A stretch of DNA of 43,677 nucleotides from the NCBI RefSeq assembly GCF_013449735.1, contig NZ_JACBNY010000017.1:1-43677 (forward strand). Reading direction: 5' to 3'. This document shows positions 8,095 through 16,482 of this stretch, in pieces; the stretch's first letter is position 1; each line of letters opens with the position of its first letter. Under the pieces are notes generated by a model, which had not been told where the DNA came from, made no database searches, and saw nothing but the letters and a program-made list of their open reading frames with translations. The translations under genes and the position numbers were made by a program. The DNA is from Pseudolactococcus laudensis. GTDB lineage: Bacteria; Bacillota; Bacilli; Lactobacillales; Streptococcaceae.

Positions 8095-8713
8095 ATTACT
8101 TTTTCCCCAAGCACCACAAGATGTTCAGCGTGCCGTTGAGCTAATCAAATCAGGCCAATTAGTTGCTTTGCCGACTGAAACGGTTTATGGTTTATTCGGT
8201 CTCGCACTAGAAGATCATGTGGTCAAAAATATATATGACGTGAAACATAGAACTTATGATCATGCCCTTAATTTAAATATTTCGAATTTTGATGAAATGA
8301 AATTTTTCTCTCAAAATCAACCAAAATATCTCGAAAAGTTGTATAATAAATTTATGCCTGGCAGCCTTACGATAATTCTAGAAGCCAATGAAAAGGTTCC
8401 TAGTCTTGTCAATAACGGTATGAATACAGTCGGCTTTCGTGTCCCAGCCAATCAAACGACGCTTGCAATTTTGCGTCAAACAGGTCCCCTAGTGGGCCCT
8501 TCTGCTAATCTGACTGGAAACCCAAGCCCCAAAACCGCACAAGACGTGTTGACGGATTTGGACGGCCAGATTGCAGCTGTTGTGAAGGCTGATGAGAGTA
8601 TTTCGGGCATTGATTCGACGATTGTAGATTTGACAGGTAAGACGCCCATAATCTTGCGCCAAGGTGCGCTAACTTTAAGAGAAATTATCGAGGAGATAAA
8701 GGATGATATTTGA
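8087..8713 (+). CDS. tsaC: L-threonylcarbamoyladenylate synthase
   Basis: This makes threonylcarbamoyl-AMP from threonine, bicarbonate and ATP for the t6A37 modification of ANN-decoding tRNAs. It has 208 residues, so it is the short TsaC/YwlC form without the C-terminal Sua5 domain. Motifs seen are [14 protein letters not shown] near the N-terminus, [11 protein letters not shown] and [12 protein letters not shown]. The likely start is TTG 8087, which overlaps the end of prmC, with AAAGGA about 15 nt upstream. It overlaps glyA by 11 nt. Confidence 0.93.
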   Translation: MTELLFPQAPQDVQRAVELIKSGQLVALPTETVYGLFGLALEDHVVKNIYDVKHRTYDHALNLNISNFDEMKFFSQNQPKYLEKLYNKFMPGSLTIILEANEKVPSLVNNGMNTVGFRVPANQTTLAILRQTGPLVGPSANLTGNPSPKTAQDVLTDLDGQIAAVVKADESISGIDSTIVDLTGKTPIILRQGALTLREIIEEIKDDI

Positions 8714-9956
8714 CCAGCCAAACTACGAAGCTTTTGACCAAGACCTCTGGAATGCAATTCATGCAGAGGAAAAACGTCAACAACAAAATATTGAACTCAT
8801 CGCCTCTGAAAATGTTGTTTCAAAAGCTGTTATGGCCGCTCAAGGCTCGCTTTTGACCAACAAATATGCTGAAGGCTATCCTGGTAATCGCTACTATGGC
8901 GGTACTGAATGCGTTGATATTGCTGAAAATTTAGCAATTGAACGCGCAAAAGAACTTTTTGGTGCTAAATTTGCCAATGTGCAAGCTCACTCAGGCTCAC
9001 AAGCCAATGCTGCAGCTTACCTTGCTTTAATTGAACCTGGTGACACAGTCATGGGTCTTGATTTGGCAGCTGGTGGTCATTTGACACACGGTTCACCTGT
9101 TAACTTTTCTGGTAAAACGTATAACTTTGTTGGCTATAATGTCGATAAAGAAACAGAATTATTGGATTATGATCAAATTTTAGCGAAAGCTAAAGCGGCG
9201 CAACCTAAATTGATTGTCGCTGGTGCGTCTAGCTATTCACGCACAATTGATTTTGCGAAATTCCGTGAAATCGCTGATACTGTTGGTGCAAAATTCATGG
9301 TTGATATGGCGCACATTGCTGGTTTGGTAGCTGCTGGTCTGCATCCAAATCCAGTTCCATATGCTGATATTACAACCTCTACGACTCATAAAACACTCCG
9401 TGGCCCACGTGGCGGTCTCATTTTGACAAATGACGAAGTTTTGGCTAAGAAAATTAACTCTGCTATCTTCCCAGGAATTCAAGGTGGTCCATTGATGCAC
9501 GTTGTCGCTGCGAAAGCTGTTGCTTTTAAAGAAGCATTGGATCCTAGCTACAAAGATTATCAAGCACAAGTCATTAAAAATGCAAAAGTCATGGCTGAAA
9601 CCTTTGAAAATGCTGGTTTGCGCGTGATTTCTGGTGGGACTGATAACCACATGTTCATGCTGAATGTCACGGACTTTGGTATCAACGGTAAAGAGGCACA
9701 AAATCTCTTGGATACTGTCTCAATTACTTTGAACAAAAATGCAGTACCTTACGAAACTTTGAGCCCGTTTAAAACATCAGGTGTCCGGATCGGTTCAGCT
9801 GCTGTCACATCACGTGGTTTCAAAGAAGCGGAAGCAACAAAAGTAGCAGAATTTATCATTCGTGCTTTCCAAAACAAGGATGATCAAGCTGAGCTTGACC
9901 AAATTAAATCAGAAGTGATTGCCTTGACGGATGCTTTCCCACTTTACGAAGATTAA
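8703..9956 (+). CDS. glyA: Serine hydroxymethyltransferase
   Basis: This pyridoxal-phosphate enzyme converts serine and tetrahydrofolate to glycine and 5,10-methylene-THF, the main one-carbon source of the cell. It has 417 residues, the standard length. The PLP lysine is K230 in [28 protein letters not shown] and [12 protein letters not shown] are typical. The start has AGGAGATAAAGG just upstream, within tsaC. It supplies the substrate used by the metF product downstream. Codon use shifts towards highly expressed genes. Confidence 0.98.
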   Translation: MIFDQPNYEAFDQDLWNAIHAEEKRQQQNIELIASENVVSKAVMAAQGSLLTNKYAEGYPGNRYYGGTECVDIAENLAIERAKELFGAKFANVQAHSGSQANAAAYLALIEPGDTVMGLDLAAGGHLTHGSPVNFSGKTYNFVGYNVDKETELLDYDQILAKAKAAQPKLIVAGASSYSRTIDFAKFREIADTVGAKFMVDMAHIAGLVAAGLHPNPVPYADITTSTTHKTLRGPRGGLILTNDEVLAKKINSAIFPGIQGGPLMHVVAAKAVAFKEALDPSYKDYQAQVIKNAKVMAETFENAGLRVISGGTDNHMFMLNVTDFGINGKEAQNLLDTVSITLNKNAVPYETLSPFKTSGVRIGSAAVTSRGFKEAEATKVAEFIIRAFQNKDDQAELDQIKSEVIALTDAFPLYED

Positions 9957-9967
9957 TAAGAATACTA

Positions 9968-10951
9968 ATGGATTTATATATCAAAAAAGCGATTTTACAT
10001 GCTTTTGACCCAGGTCAACCTGAGATTACCTTCTCGGAAAATCTCATGGAGTTGACGCCTGTCATGCTTGACTATGTGACCAAAAAAGTAGAAAAAATCT
10101 ATTCTGATGATGCCAAACGTGGCGTTTTGTCAGAAGAAAATCACTTTTTATCGCTAGTAACAGATGATTTTATTGCATCAACGATTGCCGTTGCCAATTT
10201 CTGGCGAGAAGAGTTTATCTTGTCAGAAAAACAAAAGCAAAACGACTTGCTTTTTGTTGCCTATGAATTAGATACTCAGCCACATTTTGCTTTTATCAGA
10301 CTGTCGCTGAGGGATTCTTTTTCGCATGACTTCGATACGGTAACAGGACAAATCAAGATTCGTAAAACCGAGTCTTCATTGCCTGGGGCTGGGTCAGCTG
10401 CTGATGAAGCAATTGCCATCAATCGCAATACGTTCAGCTACCATTTGCTTGAAAAACGGATCAAGTACAACGGTAAAAACTATAACTATTTTTCAGAAAA
10501 TCTGCTAGCTGAAAAGCCTGAGATTTCTGTTAATAAAGCGATTAAAACAATTAAAAAGACGGCAGAATCTGTTGCCAAGTCTTACGACGATGATGATTTT
10601 GCCTTTTCTCAAAAGGTGCAAAATGCGGTTTTTCATGCAGTCGAAAAACAGGAAAATCTCAATCCAGAAGCACTTGCTGACCAATTATTTGCGGATAATC
10701 TAACGGCACGCTTGGCCTTTAAAGATCAAGTCAAGGAAGAAATTCCCGATAAGATTCGGTTTGAGCAGATGCCTATGGAAAAAATCGAGAAAAAACTATC
10801 TAATCAAAAATTGTCATTGTCAAATGGGATAGAAATGATTGTGCCGCAAAGTCTATATGAAGATGCGGAGACGGTCGAATTTATCCAAAATGATGATGGG
10901 ACTTACTCGATTATCATCAAAAATATCGAGGAAATTAAGAACAAGTGGTAA
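9968..10951 (+). CDS. Nucleoid-associated protein (NA37/YejK family)
   Basis: This encodes 327 residues resembling the NA37 nucleoid-associated family, with the N-terminal ILHAFDP segment, the middle RKTESSLPGAGSAADEAIAIN region and a C-terminal part ending in a run of acidic and Ile-rich strands. Homologues bind the nucleoid; their exact role is not well set. It lies 11 nt after glyA with only a weak ribosome site, as in streptococci where the same three genes are neighbours. The family call rests on general resemblance and gene order. Confidence 0.8.
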   Translation: MDLYIKKAILHAFDPGQPEITFSENLMELTPVMLDYVTKKVEKIYSDDAKRGVLSEENHFLSLVTDDFIASTIAVANFWREEFILSEKQKQNDLLFVAYELDTQPHFAFIRLSLRDSFSHDFDTVTGQIKIRKTESSLPGAGSAADEAIAINRNTFSYHLLEKRIKYNGKNYNYFSENLLAEKPEISVNKAIKTIKKTAESVAKSYDDDDFAFSQKVQNAVFHAVEKQENLNPEALADQLFADNLTARLAFKDQVKEEIPDKIRFEQMPMEKIEKKLSNQKLSLSNGIEMIVPQSLYEDAETVEFIQNDDGTYSIIIKNIEEIKNKW

Positions 10952-10988
10952 TTGCTATATCATATACTAACATGAGAAGGAGGACGTA

Positions 10989-11582
10989 TTGCTAAGAAAA
11001 ATTAGAAATTTAATCCTCCTGGTCATACTTGTAGGTTTTGGATTTTGGGTATATCGTACACATGAAAACGTTAAAAACGTTATGCAGTACGATGATTATG
11101 TGACGCAGACCTTAGAAAAACATGGTGTTTCAGGCAATCGAGAGTTAGTTCTATCGATTATCTACACGGAAACCAAAGGGAAACGCACCGATGTCATGCA
11201 GTCTACTGAGTCAACTCATGACACGATTGAAACTGAGGAAGATAGTATTCATCAAGGCATTGTCAATCTAACTGAAATGTTGGAATATGCGAGTGAAAAA
11301 GGTGTCGATGTTTGGACAGGCGTTCAAGCCTATAACTTTGGGAAAGCCTATGTTGACTATATTGCCAAAAATGGTGGTAAGAACACCCTGTCCTTGGCAG
11401 AGGCTTACTCTAAAGACGTCGTCGCACCAAGTCTAGGCAATACAACAGCTGAGGAATATTATCACATTACCTTAGATTCGCTTTTGTTTAACAAAGGCAA
11501 ACTCTATCGAAATGGCGGCAACATTTTCTATGCGAAAGAAGTTCGCTGGAACATGAAAATCGTTCATTTATTTAACTGGTGA
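10989..11582 (+). CDS. Membrane-anchored lysozyme-like protein
   Basis: This encodes 197 residues. An N-terminal membrane anchor (about 6-22, NLILLVILVGFGFWVY) is followed by a lysozyme-like/transglycosylase-type domain with a catalytic-type Glu in SIIYTETKGK and the VQAYNFGKAYVDYI motif. It is related to the streptococcal lysozyme-like (PvaA-type) proteins and probably cleaves glycan strands at the outer membrane face. The start is TTG 10989, preceded by AAGGAGGA. It is the last gene of the glyA run; its stop codon lies inside the terminator hairpin. Confidence 0.87.
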   Translation: MLRKIRNLILLVILVGFGFWVYRTHENVKNVMQYDDYVTQTLEKHGVSGNRELVLSIIYTETKGKRTDVMQSTESTHDTIETEEDSIHQGIVNLTEMLEYASEKGVDVWTGVQAYNFGKAYVDYIAKNGGKNTLSLAEAYSKDVVAPSLGNTTAEEYYHITLDSLLFNKGKLYRNGGNIFYAKEVRWNMKIVHLFNW

Positions 11583-11598
11583 AAGCCAGTTTTTTTTT
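11574..11598 (+). terminator. Terminator of the tdk-glyA-lysozyme run
   Basis: AACTGG, loop TGAAAG, CCAGTT, then a run of T's. The TGA stop of the upstream gene is in the loop region. Confidence 0.85.
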
Positions 11599-11611
11599 AC
11601 TCTCAATTTTT

Positions 11612-11620
11612 TGCTATAAT
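11612..11620 (+). promoter_or_regulatory. Extended -10 promoter of pabBC
   Basis: TGCTATAAT lies 9 nt before the first ATG of pabBC and overlaps the end of the terminator T run. The predicted RNA start, about 7 nt after the box, leaves only about 3 nt of leader, so the AAAAGGA in front of the ATG would be mostly untranscribed. Confidence 0.65.
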
Positions 11621-11629
11621 AAAAGGACG

Positions 11630-13240
11630 ATGATGATATACGACGATAAAAAATTTGAAAACCCTCTTGCAACCCTGATTGCTTTTGATAATGCCGGTGT
11701 GATAGCAGCATTGTCTGAAATTGAAAAATGGCAGCAGACGCATTATCTGGTCGGCTATATTCGCTATGAGGCCAAAGACGTTTTTCTGGGCAAACAGATA
11801 AAGTCTGAAAGCCCCCTCCTCTACTTTCAAGTCTTCGAAGACTTCACGCCCTACGTCCCGAAAAATGCGCCAGAGATTAGTCTAAACCCTAAGGCACAAC
11901 TGACTTTTTCAGATTACGCAGCTGCGATTTCTGAGATCAAGCAAGAACAGCGCGATGGTAACACCTATGAAGTCAACTATACCTATGACTACGAGGTGCC
12001 TTATGCTGCCGATGATTTAGCGCTTTATGAACATCTCTTGACTAAGCAGCGGACGCCTTATAATACCTATATCAAAAATGAGTATGATACCTTGCTCAGC
12101 TTTTCGCCTGAACTCTTTTTTGAAATTGAGGATCAGCACATCACGACGCGTCCGATGAAAGGCACGGTCAAACGAGGACAGTCAGCAGCAGAAGATGCCG
12201 AGCGTATCGCATTTCTCAAAACAGATGAGAAAAATCGGACTGAAAACGTGATGATCGTTGACCTCATGCGTAATGATCTGGGCAGAATTGCTGAAAACGG
12301 TAGTGTCAAAGTCACTAAGTTATTCGAAGTGGAGACACATGCAACCGTCCACCAAATGACCTCACAAATCGAGGCTGATTTAAAAGCAGATACTGATCTA
12401 TTGGCGATTTTCCATGCGCTATTCCCTAATGGCTCTATCACTGGTGCTCCAAAAATCTCAACCATGAACATTATTGAGCGCCTAGAAAAAGGCAGTCGTG
12501 ATATTTATTGCGGTGCCATTGGTTTCCTGAGTCCAGAGAAGATGACCTTTAGTGTGCCCATTCGTATTTTGCAACGGCAGACAGGTGCTGATCATTTCAA
12601 ATATCGTGTGGGTGGCGCCATTGTTTGGGATTCAGATACCGCTGATGAATGGTTGGAGACCCAGACGAAAACAGCTTTCTTACAAGATGATTTTCAGTTG
12701 ATTGAGACCATTCAAGTTGAAAATGGTCAGCTAACCTTTAAAAAGGAACACTTCGAGCGACTGCAAAAATCCGCTGCCTACTATGGCTTTAAGTTCAATC
12801 CAGATATGTTGAACCTACAACCTGAACAAGATGGTATGCTACGCTTGATCCTCAGTCGTGATGGCAAGTTTGAGACCTCTTATCGGCCGACCAAAGCTTT
12901 TAACACCGTTTCTTTATCCCCAATGACCATTGACAGCCGTGCCGAGTTTCTCGCGCATAAAACAACCTATCGCCCTTATTTTAAAGCCAAAGACGAGATT
13001 TTTGTCAATGAGCGGGGTGAGCTGACTGAAATGTCGCGTGCTAATCTGATTCTTGAGATTGATGGGGAGTGGTTGACGCCGCCTTTATCAAGTGGGTTAT
13101 TACCAGGGATTTACCGTCAGTATTTATTAGATTCCGGTAAGTGCCGTGAGCAGGTCCTATATCGAGAAGATTTAACCCGATCAGACAAGGTTTTCTGCTG
13201 TAACTCAGTTCAGGGTGTTAGGGAAGTTTTTTTGCTATAA
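11630..13240 (+). CDS. pabB: Fused aminodeoxychorismate synthase component I and 4-amino-4-deoxychorismate lyase
   Basis: This encodes about 536 residues. The N-terminal two thirds are the chorismate-binding PabB domain (RPMKGTVKRG, VMIVDLMRNDLGRI, PNGSITGAPK), which makes aminodeoxychorismate. The C-terminal third is a PabC-type PLP lyase (QLTFKKEHFERL, LTEMSRANLIL, LLPGIYRQYLL), which releases 4-aminobenzoate for folate synthesis. A separate PabA glutaminase is expected elsewhere. Start ATG 11630 or 11633 fits MMIYDDKKF; the longer frame back to 11579 would run through the terminator. It is a single-gene transcript. Confidence 0.95.
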   Translation: MMIYDDKKFENPLATLIAFDNAGVIAALSEIEKWQQTHYLVGYIRYEAKDVFLGKQIKSESPLLYFQVFEDFTPYVPKNAPEISLNPKAQLTFSDYAAAISEIKQEQRDGNTYEVNYTYDYEVPYAADDLALYEHLLTKQRTPYNTYIKNEYDTLLSFSPELFFEIEDQHITTRPMKGTVKRGQSAAEDAERIAFLKTDEKNRTENVMIVDLMRNDLGRIAENGSVKVTKLFEVETHATVHQMTSQIEADLKADTDLLAIFHALFPNGSITGAPKISTMNIIERLEKGSRDIYCGAIGFLSPEKMTFSVPIRILQRQTGADHFKYRVGGAIVWDSDTADEWLETQTKTAFLQDDFQLIETIQVENGQLTFKKEHFERLQKSAAYYGFKFNPDMLNLQPEQDGMLRLILSRDGKFETSYRPTKAFNTVSLSPMTIDSRAEFLAHKTTYRPYFKAKDEIFVNERGELTEMSRANLILEIDGEWLTPPLSSGLLPGIYRQYLLDSGKCREQVLYREDLTRSDKVFCCNSVQGVREVFLL

Positions 13241-13274
13241 GTTGAGACTATAACTAACCGCTATTTTTAACAAA

Positions 13275-13303
13275 TTTCCAATTCAGGTAAAGTTTGTTAG
13301 AAT
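13275..13303 (+). promoter_or_regulatory. Promoter of metF, predicted leaderless
   Basis: TTTCCA, 17 nt, TAGAAT with an upstream TG (TGTTAGAAT). The -10 box ends 6 nt before the ATG, so RNA should begin at or next to the start codon. There is no ribosome site in those 6 nt. Confidence 0.6.
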
Positions 13304-13309
13304 AGTCTT

Positions 13310-14179
13310 ATGAAAATAACTGACATTTATCGAGAAAAAAATCTTCAGAAGAAATCCGTCATTTCTCTGGAAGTCTTCCCGCCCAAAACTGACGCGGGCA
13401 TTGAAACTATCTATCAAACAGTGGCTGGCTTGACCCACAAACCAGATTATATCAGTGTGACTTATGGCGCTATGGGCAGTCTTGGTCGTGAAAATAAAAC
13501 ACTTGAGATCGCTGAGAAAATTAAAAAAGAGTACGGCATCGAAACCATGCACCATTTGACGTCGATTAATAATAATCCAGAGCAAATCACAGAAATTCTG
13601 GCGGAGATTAAGGCTAAAAACGTCCAAAATATTTTAGCCTTGCGCGGGGATCTACCGAAAAATACGGATGTGACGGGTTGCCCAGATATTTATCACTATG
13701 CCCATGAACTCATCACGGACATCAAAAAAACGGGCGATTTTGATATTGCAGCCGCCATTTATCCGGAAGGCCATGTCGATAGTCCATTGGATGTTGAAAA
13801 TATCGAGCACGTCAAACGTAAGTATGATGCCGGCGCCAACTTTTTTATCAGCCAGCTTTTTTTTGACAATGACAAATTTTTAAGACTTAATGATTATGTC
13901 AAAAATTCAGGAATCGAAGCACCAATTGCTGCGGGTATCATGCCAGTTTTGCAAGAATCTCAAGTGGCGCGGATGCTCTACTTCGGTGCTAGCCTACCCA
14001 CACGTTTGATTAAAATCATTAACAAATACAAGGACTCACCAGAAGATCTTCAAAAAGCCGGCATGGACTACGCCTGCAAGCAAATCGACGACCTCCTAGC
14101 TCGCGGCGTCGACGGCGTGCACATCTACACCATGAACAAACCCTTCGTCGCTAATACCATGATGGATCGCTATTTGTAA
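13310..14179 (+). CDS. metF: 5,10-methylenetetrahydrofolate reductase
   Basis: This FAD enzyme reduces methylene-THF to methyl-THF for methionine synthesis. It has 289 residues, typical for bacterial MetF. Motifs are the N-terminal SLEVFPPK, YISVTYGAMGS, NILALRGDLPK, the DAGANFFISQLFFD barrel segment and VDGVHIYTMN near the end. The start is fixed by family alignment (KSVISLEVFPPK close to the N-terminus). It stands alone rather than with metE. No methionine-type riboswitch is seen in the 69-nt gap before it. Confidence 0.95.
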   Translation: MKITDIYREKNLQKKSVISLEVFPPKTDAGIETIYQTVAGLTHKPDYISVTYGAMGSLGRENKTLEIAEKIKKEYGIETMHHLTSINNNPEQITEILAEIKAKNVQNILALRGDLPKNTDVTGCPDIYHYAHELITDIKKTGDFDIAAAIYPEGHVDSPLDVENIEHVKRKYDAGANFFISQLFFDNDKFLRLNDYVKNSGIEAPIAAGIMPVLQESQVARMLYFGASLPTRLIKIINKYKDSPEDLQKAGMDYACKQIDDLLARGVDGVHIYTMNKPFVANTMMDRYL

Positions 14180-14185
14180 ACTAAC

Positions 14186-14234
14186 AAAAACCTTGGTAAG
14201 TCAGAATTTCTATTCTGATTTACCAAGGTTTTTT
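14186..14234 (+). terminator. Long bidirectional terminator between metF and the acylphosphatase gene
   Basis: A stem of about 22 bp (one G-U) joins AAAAACCTTGGTAA plus TCAGAAT to their complements around loop TTCT. T runs lie on both strands, so it can stop converging transcripts. Confidence 0.9.
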
Positions 14235-14239
14235 GTCAA

Positions 14240-14515
14240 TTAATTAATCATTTTGAAGTCATCAAAATCTGGTGAGTTATCAATTTTCACATCTAAATAA
14301 TCTACACGACCATAAGGTGATGGAGATTTACGAACTTCATTGATAAATTTTTGAAGACTGAGCTTATCGTCTGATTGAGCAAAAATCGTGACTGAGCCGT
14401 TGTTTTCGTTTTTAACTGTCCCTTTGATATTCAGCCGCTTGGCGAGTTGAAAAGTCGTATAGCGAAAGCCAACTCCTTGCACGCGACCAGTGGCATTTAA
14501 CTTAACTTTATTCAT
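14240..14515 (-). CDS. acyP: Acylphosphatase
   Basis: This small enzyme hydrolyses acyl phosphates such as acetyl phosphate and carbamoyl phosphate. It has 91 residues, the usual size. The conserved GRVQGVGFRYTTFQLA (about 10-25) contains the catalytic Arg, and GTVKNENNGSVTIFAQ contains the catalytic Asn. It is divergent from the TrmH-family methyltransferase gene, a pairing common in Firmicutes. GAGAGGG lies upstream of its ATG at an ordinary distance, so unlike its divergent neighbour it has a real leader. Confidence 0.95.
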   Translation of the reverse strand: MNKVKLNATGRVQGVGFRYTTFQLAKRLNIKGTVKNENNGSVTIFAQSDDKLSLQKFINEVRKSPSPYGRVDYLDVKIDNSPDFDDFKMIN

Positions 14516-14559
14516 TTAACTCAAACCCTCTCTATCTTAAGTCTACATCATTTAGTCTC

Positions 14560-14568
14560 ATTATATCA
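14560..14568 (-). promoter_or_regulatory. Extended -10 promoter of the acylphosphatase gene
   Basis: TGATATAAT on the minus strand gives a leader of about 40 nt before the start. Confidence 0.55.
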
Positions 14569-14650
14569 AAATCGCAAATCTTTCGGTTGAAATATGATAA
14601 CGCTTTCGTTTGCATAATATTAATAAACAGAACCATGCAAGTCAGCATTG

Positions 14651-14659
14651 TGCTAAAAT
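14651..14659 (+). promoter_or_regulatory. Extended -10 promoter of the TrmH-family gene, predicted leaderless
   Basis: TGCTAAAAT ends exactly 6 nt before the ATG at 14666. No -35 box or ribosome site is seen. Confidence 0.55.
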
Positions 14660-14665
14660 AGACCT

Positions 14666-15400
14666 ATGGAAATAATCACATCAAAAGACAATACACGCGT
14701 CAAGAACGCGAAGAAACTTTATAAAAAGAAAAATCGCACCAATTCTTATTTGATTGAAGGGCAGCATTTATATGAAGAGGCATTGAAATCTGGCGCGGAT
14801 TTCAAGCAGATTTTTGTAACGGAAAAGTTCGCAGATACACCAGATGCGACACTCATATCAGACGAGGTCATGAACTTCTTATCAGACGCCGAAACACCGC
14901 AAGGGATTATTGCAGAAGTCAGTTTAGAGGCGTCAAGTCTAAAACCTGAGCAACTGAACAAACTCCTGATTTTGGAAAATGTTCAAGACCCTGGCAATGT
15001 CGGCACCATGATTAGAACGGCGGATGCCGCTGGATTTGACGGTGTCATCTTAACAGCTGGTAGTGCCGACATCTACTCGCCAAAAGTCCTACGCACCATG
15101 CAAGGCTCACACTTTCATCTACCGATTTTTCGGGAAAATGACGCGCTGGCTTTATATCAACGGTTAAAAACTCAAGGAACGACAGTGATTGCAACCACCT
15201 TATCAGAAACATCGGTTGACTATCGAACAGTTAGTCAACCTGAAAAGTTTGCACTCATCATGGGAAATGAAGGGGCGGGTATCACACCAGAAACATCAGT
15301 TACCGCTGATATTTTAGCACACATTAATATGCCAGGTCAGGCAGAGTCTTTAAATGTTGCAGTTGCTGCGGGTATTATGATTTTCTCCTTGACAGATTAA
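14666..15400 (+). CDS. TrmH-family RNA 2'-O-methyltransferase
   Basis: This SPOUT-class methyltransferase acts on tRNA or rRNA ribose. It has 244 residues. An N-terminal substrate-binding domain (VKNAKKLYKKKNR, YLIEGQHLYEEAL) is followed by the knotted catalytic domain with motif 1 NVQDPGNVGTMIRTADAAGFD, motif 2 IMGNEGAGI and motif 3 INMPGQAESLNVAVAAGI. It resembles Bacillus YsgA/RlmB-like proteins; the target nucleotide is not known from sequence. The rpsD -35 box overlaps its last codons. Confidence 0.92.
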   Translation: MEIITSKDNTRVKNAKKLYKKKNRTNSYLIEGQHLYEEALKSGADFKQIFVTEKFADTPDATLISDEVMNFLSDAETPQGIIAEVSLEASSLKPEQLNKLLILENVQDPGNVGTMIRTADAAGFDGVILTAGSADIYSPKVLRTMQGSHFHLPIFRENDALALYQRLKTQGTTVIATTLSETSVDYRTVSQPEKFALIMGNEGAGITPETSVTADILAHINMPGQAESLNVAVAAGIMIFSLTD

Positions 15401-15417
15401 CATTTTCCTGATATACT
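15389..15417 (+). promoter_or_regulatory. Promoter of rpsD
   Basis: TTGACA, 17 nt, TATACT: a near-perfect vegetative promoter whose -35 box is inside the end of the upstream gene. The predicted RNA start is about 15424. Confidence 0.85.
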
Positions 15418-15423
15418 TGTAAA

Positions 15424-15568
15424 GTTGAGTTATGCAGCCGCGAGGTAGGGCATCGTCAACATTTCTAGTGTTACAAAGTAACCAAAGCTGTGAGGCGAAC
15501 TGGAAATGCACGAACCGGAAACTTGCAAAACATGCTCTTCAAATAAATTTTTTGAAGGAGACATCTAC
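15424..15568 (+). promoter_or_regulatory. Structured rpsD leader, probable S4 autoregulatory site
   Basis: The 145-nt leader opens with GTTGA pairing with TCAAC (15424-15428 with 15456-15460), inside which ATGC pairs with GCAT. A GTTAC-AAA-GTAAC hairpin follows at 15470-15482. Ribosomal protein S4 represses its own mRNA through such leaders in Firmicutes. Assignment of this one as an S4 target is inferred from place and structure. Confidence 0.6.
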
Positions 15569-16180
15569 ATGTCACGTTACACAGGTCCATCATGGAAACA
15601 ATCACGTCGTCTCGGCGTATCACTTACAGGTACTGGTAAAGAAATCGCACGTCGTAACTACGTACCAGGTCAACACGGTCCAAACAACCGCTCAAAACTT
15701 TCTGAGTACGGTTTGCAATTGGCTGAAAAACAAAAACTCCGTTTCACTTACGGTGTTTCTGAACGTCAATTCCGTAACTTGTTTGTTCAAGCGACTAAAG
15801 CAAAAGAAGGCACACTTGGTTTTAACTTCATGGTACTTCTTGAACGTCGTCTTGATAACGTTGTTTACCGTCTTGGTTTAGCAACAACACGTCGTCAAGC
15901 ACGTCAATTCGTTAACCACGGTCATATCTTGGTTAACGGTTCACGTGTTGACATCCCATCATACCGCGTTAACGTTGGTGATGTGATCTCAGTTCGCGAA
16001 AAATCAGCTAAAGTACCAGCAATCCTTGAAGCAGTTGAAGGAACACTTGGACGCCCAAGTTTCATCACATTTGACGCTGACAAACTTGAAGGTACATTCG
16101 CACGTTTACCAGAACGCGATGAAATCAACCCAGAAATCAACGAAGCACTCGTCGTTGAATACTATAACAAACAAATGTAA
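15569..16180 (+). CDS. rpsD: 30S ribosomal protein S4
   Basis: S4 is a primary 16S rRNA-binding protein that starts assembly of the small subunit body. It has 203 residues. The N-terminus [20 protein letters not shown] and the S4 domain ([19 protein letters not shown], about 100-150) are typical. The start ATG 15569 follows GAAGGAG; an upstream in-frame ATG at 15506 adds 21 residues that S4 lacks. Codon use is strongly biased, as in highly expressed genes. It is the only gene of its transcript. Confidence 0.98.
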   Translation: MSRYTGPSWKQSRRLGVSLTGTGKEIARRNYVPGQHGPNNRSKLSEYGLQLAEKQKLRFTYGVSERQFRNLFVQATKAKEGTLGFNFMVLLERRLDNVVYRLGLATTRRQARQFVNHGHILVNGSRVDIPSYRVNVGDVISVREKSAKVPAILEAVEGTLGRPSFITFDADKLEGTFARLPERDEINPEINEALVVEYYNKQM

Positions 16181-16441
16181 GCGAAGTCGAAAGCCAAAGG
16201 CTTTCAGCGAAGCGTCATTTGTTTGCCTCGAATTTTTGGCATGCGACGCATGCGCAAAGTTCGAAGAACTTTGCCTTTCGCTTGCGAAAGCAAGAACTCG
16301 GGAGCAAATATCAAAAGACAGTCAAATTCGACTGTCTTTTGTTTGTCTACGAGGAATTGAGAAACGCGCAGCGTTTGAAAGTTCTACGAAGATCTCGTTT
16401 CGCCTGAGAAACCCAAACCGAGTAGACAAATGTAATCGGAA
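16181..16441 (+). repeat. Dense palindromic block after rpsD, two related modules
   Basis: This 261-nt stretch holds at least six perfect hairpins: GAAAGCC-AAA-GGCTTTC (16189-16205), GCATGC-GAC-GCATGC (16239-16253), GCAAAGTTC-GAA-GAACTTTGC (16254-16274), CTTTCG-CTTG-CGAAAG (16275-16290), a 12-bp stem with loop AAATTC (16312-16341) and AAACGC-GCA-GCGTTT (16362-16376). Two larger units are framed by similar outer strands. The first opens at ATTTGTTTGCCT (16217) and closes at GCAAAT (to 16309); the second opens at TTTGTCTAC (16342-16350) and closes at GTAGACAAA (16422-16430). I see no gene here. It may be a palindromic repeat family, a folded RNA, or a mobile remnant. Confidence 0.7.
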
Positions 16442-16457
16442 TAAACGAAGATTAAAG

Positions 16458-16482
16458 AACAGTCCAAAAGGCTGTTTTTTTA
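16458..16482 (+). terminator. Intrinsic terminator after the palindromic block
   Basis: AACAGTC with GGCTGTT (one T-G pair) around a 5-nt loop, followed by T's. It is the clearest stop signal for the rpsD transcript. From here to 16675 the DNA is AT-rich with no gene; a TATAAT at 16589-16594 has no clear partner or target. Confidence 0.75.

Noticed and set aside
9237-9701. Minus-strand open frame of 154 codons inside glyA
   Set aside because: It is a shadow of a strongly codon-biased gene, with no promoter or ribosome site.
11579-11629. Longer start for pabBC at 11579
   Set aside because: It would place the terminator and promoter inside the coding region and adds residues foreign to the family.
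15506-15568. Upstream ATG that would lengthen S4 by 21 residues
   Set aside because: The added residues are absent from S4 proteins and the strong ribosome site stands before ATG 15569; the region fits a leader RNA.
16217-16430. CRISPR array
   Set aside because: The repeats are palindromes of different sequence, not equal direct repeats with unique spacers.
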